Source: Cyanophora paradoxa
Lineage: Eukaryota > Glaucocystophyceae > Cyanophorales > Cyanophoraceae
Direction of reading: 5' to 3'
Assembly (NCBI GenBank): GCA_004431415.1
Contig: QPMI01000168.1
Location: 124,001-188,000, forward strand
DNA: 64,000 nt
The notes below the pieces were generated by a model. The model had not been told where the DNA came from. It made no database searches and worked only from the letters and a program-made list of their open reading frames with translations. A program made the translations under genes and the position numbers. How positions within the stretch are numbered: position 1 is the first letter of the stretch; the number at the start of each line of letters is the position of its first letter. Below, one piece after another: positions 57,384-64,000 of this stretch.

Positions 57384-58948
57384 ATGTTCAAGGCGCTCTT
57401 CAGTAAGCCGTGATCTCAGACGCCGCACCGCTCCAGCTGACACCGTGCGCTCGCTACAGAATCTTCGGCAAAGCCGCAAGGGGTTCGGGGGCCTCAAAAG
57501 CACCTGGAGCATGCAGTCGTGGCGCTGCAGGGACCTGTGCGTCCCTTCGCGCGGCCCGGCTAAACCGGCATTGACTCCCGCGCAGCGCCCGACAATGGAG
57601 GACAGGCACACGATCATGCTAAATGTGAACGCTGGTGCATACGGGGGCGACTGCGGCTTCTTTGGCGTTTTCGACGGGCACGGAGGCGTAGAGGTGCTCA
57701 GAATTGATCTTGCGCGCGTTGAGGGGGGCGGGGCGCAAGCCTTGCGACAACACTCATTCATACGGCGCATGTCTAAACCGCGTATTGCTTCGCAGGCGGC
57801 AGACTACTGCGCGAAGTCACTGTGCACGGCGATTGTCAGCAACAAAAACTTCCCGGCAAACATCTCCGAGGCTATGAAGGAGGGGTTCCGGCAGCTCGAC
57901 GACGACCTCCTCAAGCAGTCGGAAACGATCAACGGGGCGTCCGGCTCGACCGCGACGATCGCGCTTATCACAGACGGCATTATCTACGTGGTGCGTGCGC
58001 GGTTGCGCTCGCACCTCTGCGCGCAGCATATCGCTTAATTCAGTTTTTTCCTCAACAGGGCAACGTAGGAGATAGCCGCTGCGTGCTTTCGCGCGGAGGG
58101 CGCGCCGTTGAGCTGTCGACAGACCACACACCTTTTCGGCCGGACGAGTACACGCGCATCAAGAAAGCAGGTGCGGGGCCGTGTGCTATACAAGAAATTT
58201 GTTTTTTGATCGTTGTTCCAGGCGGCTGGGTCGACGAGTCCGGATACCTGAACGGCTATATTTCCATGTCGCGTGCGATGGGCGACGCGGATTTTAAACA
58301 GTGCTTCCGGTTGCTGTTCCCGGGGCACACCTTCACAGGCCCCCTCCTCATCTCGGAACCCGAGGTCGGCCTTCTGCTTGCCGCTACGTACACGGAAGTC
58401 GCGGGACTCACCTCCGGGTCGCAGATCCACGAGGAGCGCCTCACAGACGAGGACGATTTCCTGATCCTCGCGTGCGACGGTCTGTGGAAGCGCTTGACCA
58501 GCAAAAAGGCGGTCAAGGTCGTGCGGAAGGCGCTTCTGGAGAGCCCCGACGTGCAGCGCGCGGCGGACAAGCTCGTGCAGGAGGCGATCGATTTGCGCAC
58601 GACGGACAACGTGACGGCGATCGTCATCATGCTGCAGCGGCCGCAGTGGATGAAGAGCGACGCAAGCATCTCTGGCGGCAGTGCGCTTGCAGCCGCCCGC
58701 GCTGCTTCGTCCGCCGGTGCCCTCCGTCAAATTCCCCGCTCCCCGTTTCCTTTCGAAAACTGATCACGGTTGCCCTGCCACGTCCAGGCGACCGGGACGG
58801 CGACTCGTCCGCAGAAAATTCTAGACATGGTTCCATGGGGTCTCAGTTTGGGCAGCTATCCATATCAACGCCTACGCAAGGACACAACTCTGCAGATCCG
58901 TCGCCCAAGCCGGCCAAAAAGGGCTTCTTCTCATTCGGCTCAGGATAG
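57384..58948 (+). CDS. PP2C-family protein serine/threonine phosphatase
   Basis: A metal-dependent Ser/Thr phosphatase. Key motifs in order are RPTMEDRHTIML, CGFFGVFDGHGG (metal-binding Asp and Gly), GASGSTATIALITDGIIYV, GNVGDSRCVLSRGGRAVELS, DHTPFRPDEYTRIKKAGGWV, YISMSRAMGDADFK, DDFLILACDGLWKRL (Asp-Gly ligand; Lys replaces the more usual Asp after LW) and LRTTDNVTAIVIML (Asp ligand). All catalytic positions I can check are kept. A short-intron join near 58725-58790 extends the tail to GSQFGQLSISTPTQGHN and PAKKGFFSFGSG; without it the protein ends at 58763. The first exons (57384-57600) are uncertain. Confidence 0.85.
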
Positions 58949-59875
58949 AGTTTGATATTTTGATAGCATTTGGACCCGAATTCGAATTCAGCAGTAGGCG
59001 GTACGATGACAGCGTTAGCCTATAGCTAGCTTAATATGATAGCAGTTGTTTCATGTAGCTCCCAGCCCCGCGCATGCTAGCGCTGCGGCTGCATTGCTTT
59101 CATCCTTTCGAATTTTGTTTTTCGCAGATCTAGAAGCGTTTTTCCCATGCATTGTTCTTGGTTCTCATGTGAACCATCGAATGTGATGCAGCCGCTGAGC
59201 ACTGCGGCATTTTCCAGTCTTCCGAGTCTGGCATATGCCACTGCAAGTATGTCAAAGTGTTGTCATCGCCAAGTCGATGCCAACGGAAGGTGACCGGTCC
59301 CGGGAAACCAGTCTTGAACTTTTTTCCACTGCGCCACATGCTCTAGATCTCCGGATCCGGTCCACCCTCCTCCGGTCCGCCCAATTGCAAGCCTTTGAAG
59401 AGATTCGAAATCCCGGGCTCGCCGGGGGGGGCGCGCCCTTCCGATCCGAAGTTCGTGCATGGCCATCATGGCATCGCCATGGGCGCACTGCGGCATCCCG
59501 GGCCTCTCCTGCGCTCCGGCCCGGCGGTCCCGCCGCCCGGCGGCCGATACCGCCGCCGATGCATATGCATATGCCGACGCCCATCTGCCGCAGTGCAGAG
59601 CCTCGTGCACTGGGCCACCCGCTGTACCTGCTGCCGCCGGCGCGGGTGCGCTGCAGCTGGGAGACGCTACCCGCTGACGTCCGGGGTCTTACCGAGGCCC
59701 TCCTGCGGAGGCAGCTGGCCCCTTCCTCTCGCAGGCTGATACGGCCCCGGAATACAATGAACCCTGACAAGACCAGAAAATATATTACGAACTAATTCAG
59801 CTAATGGGAAAACCATGTGCAAGCGATCATTACCTACGATTACATAATTCAAGACACTACAGTGAAGGAGCACTC
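58949..59875. other. Intergenic spacer
   Basis: I see no convincing gene. Open frames on both strands in 59252-59795 overlap in GC-rich sequence and look like chance frames. Confidence 0.4.
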
Positions 59876-61433
59876 TTAGTAGCTTTCTTCGCCGATCTTG
59901 ACGTCGGTGATGGCGGGCGGCGGCGGCATGGACATGGACATGCTGGTCGCCGACTCGAGGTTCTTGCCCTGGCTCTTCGCAGTCCAGCCGAGGACGGCAG
60001 CGTAGATGAAGCAGAAGATCCACTGGAGGATCGTGATGACCGCCATGCCGTACTCGAGGGGAGCGAGGCGCACTTCGCTGTCGCCCTTCTCGATGGTGCC
60101 CACTTCCTCAACGTACTTTGTGTATACGTCAGAGAACTGAGCGAGGATGGCTGGGTCGTTCAGATAAGAAGTTTGAGAGGGAAAGACTTCAGTCCAGACT
60201 GCAGCGCCAAGGATTTGCGCATTGCGCGTGTTGAACTGGATCATGTCCTCCTTCGTGACTCGGACGTTGACCTTGCGGGCGTACTGCAGGAGCCGGCACG
60301 CGAATCCGAACTGGATGGTGTTGAGGGCGAAGACGATGCAGGTGAAGACGAGGAAGACGTTCCAGCTAGCCCTCAGCGCCCGCGACTTGACGCTGAAGTA
60401 CACGGCAAAGAGCGCGTAAACCATGGTCACCGGGCCTGGGCAGGGTTCAGTCGAGGACGACAACGGAGGGACAAAACAAACAGTTCACCAGCGGGGAAGG
60501 CGGCCAGGAAGAGGGTGAAAGTCTGGAGCATGGGCCCCGCAGAAAGGAGCGTGCTGACGATGTACGAGCGCGGGTTCGGGATCTTGATGTCCTTGTAGCC
60601 CGCAGTCAGGAAAGGGGCGTTTTCGAATGAGGCGGACGTCAAGCCCAGCTTGCTTCCGACGTCCAGCACTCTGGCTAGCATGACCTGCCAAGAGGGCGAT
60701 AAGGAAATAGGAAAGAGGAAAGAACTCTGGGCTGCTCGCAAGTGGGGCTTGAAGGTTTCTAGAACAGATCTGAAATAGGATCTAGAAGTCGCTCACCCGG
60801 CCCAGGACATCGTCCTCGTCGTCACGGGGGAACATCTGGGAGACGGTGCCCTGCCGAGAGACTGTGAGCGAGGCGACGCGAGGTGACGGAAAGGACGCAC
60901 TGGCCCTGCGCCGTTGTACATCGCAGCGATACGAAGCTGGTCATCTTGATTCACTCCAGACAGGTACGTGGCTGCGCGAGAGCAGAACATGCTAAGAAAA
61001 AGGACTGTAACAGCAGGGGGGAAGCGAGCGACGGGGCGCAGGCCGGAAGCCACACCGTAGTCAAAGCCGCCCTCTGTGTCGAATGTCAGGCCGAGGGGAC
61101 GATAGCAAAAGGACGCAGTGCTCACCCCAGTAATCGATATAGCGGTAGGTACAGATGAGGTGCACTGCGAACGATGGACTGGGATGAGACCGACCCAGAC
61201 CTGACATGCGAGCCGGAGCGCACCGATGGTGCACATCAGCAGAAACACCGCCGGGACTGCGAGGAGCACGGGCATTAGCTTTGCCCTAGCTCAAACGAGC
61301 GGGCACGTCGATAGAGCGTACTCATAAGCCTGCAGTATTCAAGACAGAAATAAGGTCAGCCGGGCACACGCTGCACGAAATCCGGGCTGCCAACAACTTC
61401 GCACCAGAAAGAACGCTTGTTCCCGTTCGCCAT
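59876..61433 (-). CDS. Multi-pass membrane protein, unrecognised
   Basis: Not identified. A possible first exon MANGNKRSFWCEVVGSPDFV (ATG at 61433 in a good GCCATGG context) can be spliced in phase into PAVFLLMCTIGALRLACQ; otherwise the start is MPVLLAVPAVF at 61275. Later exons include GGFDYGVASGL, YLSGVNQDDQLRIAAMYNGA, GTVSQMFPRDDEDDVLGR, VMLARVLDVGSKLGLTSASF and hydrophobic segments around YIVSTLLSAGPMLQTFTLFL, VTMVYALFAVYFSV, WNVFLVFTCIVFALNTIQFG and YGMAVITILQWIFCFIYAAV. The C-terminus is Met/Pro-rich and ends GEESY. About five membrane spans with a long soluble loop suggest a plasma-membrane or vesicle protein. Confidence 0.6.
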
Positions 61434-61850
61434 GGCTGCAGCGCCCTGCGGAGCGTTCGTTCTGTCAGCCGGGCTGTCCTATACTTGAGATCGTCCATAT
61501 GGGCCGTCGGCGGCGGGCAACGAGCAGCCGGCCTCTATGGACTCGCTGGCCGTATAACGCTGTCTGGAAACCCACTTCATTGGTGGCTAATGACATTGAT
61601 CGAGGTCGGTAAAGGCAGCCGAGCCGACCGACCGACTGTTCTTCGGAGGGTAATGCGGCTAGGAGTCCTTAACGGCGGCGGGAGTCCGCCGGTGATGGGG
61701 GCTCCGGCGAAGAGAACTAGCTAGATTCGAGAGCTGCCCTGAGGCGTCGGCGCACAGGGGCGGCACGAACCGGGAGAGACTACTAGTCTACTACCGGCTG
61801 GGGGGTACAGCCGATCTTCAGCTTGCCAGCCTCCGGCCTCCGTCTCCGCC
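61434..61850. other. Spacer between divergent membrane-protein genes
   Basis: No gene is seen. GAACTAGCTAGATTCG lies at about 61711-61730, upstream of the reticulon. Confidence 0.4.
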
Positions 61851-63449
61851 ATGTCGTCGGACGTAGTCGCCCCTCCCACACCCACGGCGCCCGTCGCGCC
61901 GATTCCGCTGCCGGAGAAAGCCGCACCCGCCGCCCCCATCCCCGCCTCGGAAGAAGCGCCCGCTCCCGTCGTCAAGAAACGTGCGCCATATCTTCGTCGC
62001 GGCGGTTTCGGCCTGTGCGGCGGTCGTCGTTTGCCTGACTGGTGGGCATTTCTGCAGCAGCGGCCGCGGCCGCGACGGGGAGCCCTGTCAGCAAGGAGGC
62101 GCAAGACAAGGAGGCGAAAGGTCTTATGGCCGCCAACAAAATTGAGGTAAACTGCGCCGATGCCGCGTCGAGTGAGCGGGCACGTCCCGCGTACGCGGCG
62201 CATTCAGATGACGGCGATACTGCCCGGACGTGCTAGTCTGTGCAGATGTTGCATTTGCTGTGTATGACACGCCCGTAGCTCGATCCGCAGAGCATCATCC
62301 GCTGGAAAAACCCTGCAGTCTCGGGGACCTTCTTCGCCCTCATCAACGTGCGTGGCCGCTCCTTGTGGTGCCCACGAGCGGCTCCAGTAACGCCGCTGTC
62401 TTGCAGGTTGCATGGTATCTGCTCGCCATCCGCGGTGCGCGTCTTGGCCTCGTTGCCTTCGGACGCAGGCCAATCTGCGGTGACAGGCTGGACGCTGATT
62501 TCGCTCGTCTCGTGGATCCTGTTCGCCGAGGTCGCCGTGTGCTTTCTGTGTGAGTGCCGACGCGCGCACTGGCGCCCATCGTTCGCGGCTCCCCGCGCGC
62601 CTCTAGAGACAATAAAATCGGCTGCTGCAGTCGCGTCTGTGATTCGAGCCGCGCGCAGATGTGAACCTCTTCACTGTGATCTCGGAGGTCATTCTGAAGA
62701 AAAGCGTGAAGCGCCCGGTGTCCGGCCGGCAGGTTTTCGTCTCCCCGGATGTCATCCGCAGGTGGGCCTCCCAGGGCTTCCCGGCCCTCCACCGCCGTGC
62801 GCGTGCCCCTGGTATTGCCCAACGGCGCCGCGCGTCCTCCGCAGCCACCTGGACGCCCTCGTGCCCGTCCTGGAGACGGTCGAGAACACTTTCAGTGCGC
62901 CCCGTGCAGTGCGCCCGCCGCCTCTGCCGCTCCGATCTTGAATCCGCGGCAGTGAACCTGCTGCTCGGCACGGACAACCGCCTTGCCCTCCAGGTGCGCC
63001 GCTCTGTCGCCCAGCTCATCCCACCACCTCTCAATTGCTCTCCCCTCGGTTGCAGGGCATGGGCATCCTCCTCGTCACTGCGGGTCAGCCCTCTGCTTTC
63101 ATCACCGCCCCCTCGTCGCAGCGCCAGCCGCCGAGCTGAATTCGATCGTGCTCCCGCGCAGTCCTCGGCCAGTTCTTCTCGATCCTCAACCTCCTCTACT
63201 TCGCGTTCCTCGCCGCTTTCACCCTCCCGAAGCTCTACGAGTCCAAGAAGACCGAGGCGAGTCTACCGTCGTATCCCCTCGATAAATTCTGAGTTACCCG
63301 CGTAGATCGACCGCGCCTTCGACAACGGCATGAAGAAGGCGAGCGAGCTGAGGGCCAAGGCCGTCGAGAAGGCGGGCGACCTCAAGAAGCAGCTCAACGA
63401 CCGCATCCCCCGGGGCGCCAACGTTGCGATTGAGAAGAAGAAGCAGTGA
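61851..63449 (+). CDS. Reticulon-domain ER-shaping protein
   Basis: Reticulons form hairpins that bend ER tubules. The N-terminus is Pro/Ala-rich and disordered (MSSDVVAPPTPTAPVAPIPL). The reticulon homology domain reads IIRWKNPAVSGTFFALIN, a hydrophobic hairpin (GWTLISLVSWILFAEVAVCF), VNLFTVISEVILKKSVKRPV, HLDALVPVLETVENTF, SDLESAAVNLLLGTDNRLAL and the second hairpin with VLGQFFSILNLLYFAFLAAF. The tail TLPKLYESKKTEIDRAFDNG and then DLKKQLNDRIP matches the end of reticulons. Six or more short introns are inferred. It diverges from the membrane-protein gene. Confidence 0.83.
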
Positions 63450-63926
63450 GGCAGCGACTCCGAGACTCGCAGCGGCTCGTCGGAGGCAGGCATCTCAAAA
63501 GCACGGCACTGCCGCAGCCACTTGTCGGAGTGCGACGCCGAATTCCGAGTTCTTACATATAGTATGCAGCTTTCAGTACTAGTGTTCCCATGCGGCGCCA
63601 GCCCTCTCGGCAACGTCTGTAAAGTATACGTATTCGTTGTCCAGCGGCGCAGGCAGCTGGGCGCTCGCATGTTGTACAGCTTCATGGATGCTTTGTCATT
63701 GCAATCGCGGTACCTTCGTGTGCGACTACTTGGCCCAGTGGCAAGGTTAGGCGCGCCCCAGCGGCATGCCGCAGTAGCGCCCGCAGTGCTCGGCTGCGTC
63801 GCGAGCGCACGGTATGACTATAAGATTTGTACACGGGATTCGGGAGATTCATGGAGGGAGAGGGGAAATCAATACTGTGGGCAGCGAAGTCAGCGGAGCG
63901 CGGGGGCGCCGGCGGGGCAGACGTAC
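63450..63926. other. Spacer after the reticulon
   Basis: No gene is seen. It may contain an intron of the partial minus-strand gene at the right edge. Confidence 0.4.
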
Positions 63927-64000
63927 GTTGTCAAAGGTCATGATGTTGGCGCCTCCTCCCATGCCGCCGCCCATGCCGCCGCCCATGGGGCCGCCCATGG
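63927..64000 (-). CDS. Partial Gly/Met-rich exon at the window edge
   Basis: Reading in from the right edge, the minus strand encodes MGGPMGGGMGGGMGGGANIM then TFDN, followed by a GTACGT donor at 63926. Gly-Gly-Met runs occur in chaperones and some AAA proteases, but too little is present to identify the gene. Confidence 0.45.

Noticed and set aside
59252-59795. Overlapping open frames of 170-190 codons on both strands
   Set aside because: Both are Arg/Pro/Ser/Ala-rich, have no domain and no splice structure, and occur in GC-rich intergenic sequence.

Overview
This window is nuclear DNA from a compact, moderately GC-rich eukaryotic genome. Almost every gene is split by short introns, typically about 45-80 nt, many with a GTGCGTG-like donor and a GCAG acceptor. 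Several genes encode flagellar parts (DRC12, CFAP52, CYB5D1, a PDE6-delta carrier), so the organism makes cilia. A homologue of the plant chromatin protein HEAT INTOLERANT 4 (HIT4) and a plastid-type DprA/LOG-like Rossmann protein point to the plant or algal side. A flagellate alga is the best guess; I cannot name the species.

Layout. 1-546 is repeat-derived. 547-7722 holds an SDS22-type PP1 regulator, the HIT4 homologue and the end of WDR70, with a nearly exact 3.4 kb direct duplication (895-4310 and 4311-7722) that may be an unmerged contig overlap. Then follow WDR70, MRPS33, a DprA/LOG-like protein, DRC12, V-ATPase subunit F, TMEM128, CFAP52 and an unidentified protein (7.5-21 kb). After a gene-poor 1.3 kb come RFC3, RPB11, PDE6D, CYB5D1 and an ER thioredoxin-domain protein (22-31 kb). 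The middle holds a CBM48/AMPK-beta-like protein, NF-YB, COQ5, a GIGYF-like protein, CDP-diacylglycerol synthase, an mTERF protein, ZNHIT2, UTP13 and RPB7 (31-51 kb). The last part holds a 75-residue protein, NUF2, ZC3H15, a PP2C phosphatase, a multi-pass membrane protein, a reticulon and the edge of one more gene.

Many genes are in divergent pairs sharing 40-500 bp (SDS22/HIT4, WDR70/MRPS33, DprA-like/DRC12, RPB11/PDE6D, NF-YB/COQ5, CDP-DAG synthase/mTERF, NUF2/ZC3H15). A TAGCTAG-type motif lies directly upstream of several start codons and may be a core promoter element. The intergenic spaces contain three dispersed repeat families (R1, R2 and R3), poly(C) runs and gene fragments.

The most notable finding is two AT-AC introns with U12-type signals, one in HIT4 and one in NF-YB. 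In each case removing the AT-AC intron restores the conserved protein exactly. The organism therefore probably has a minor spliceosome. Exon boundaries were worked out by eye from reading frame, splice signals and recalled family sequences. CDS coordinates give the span from start to stop, introns included.
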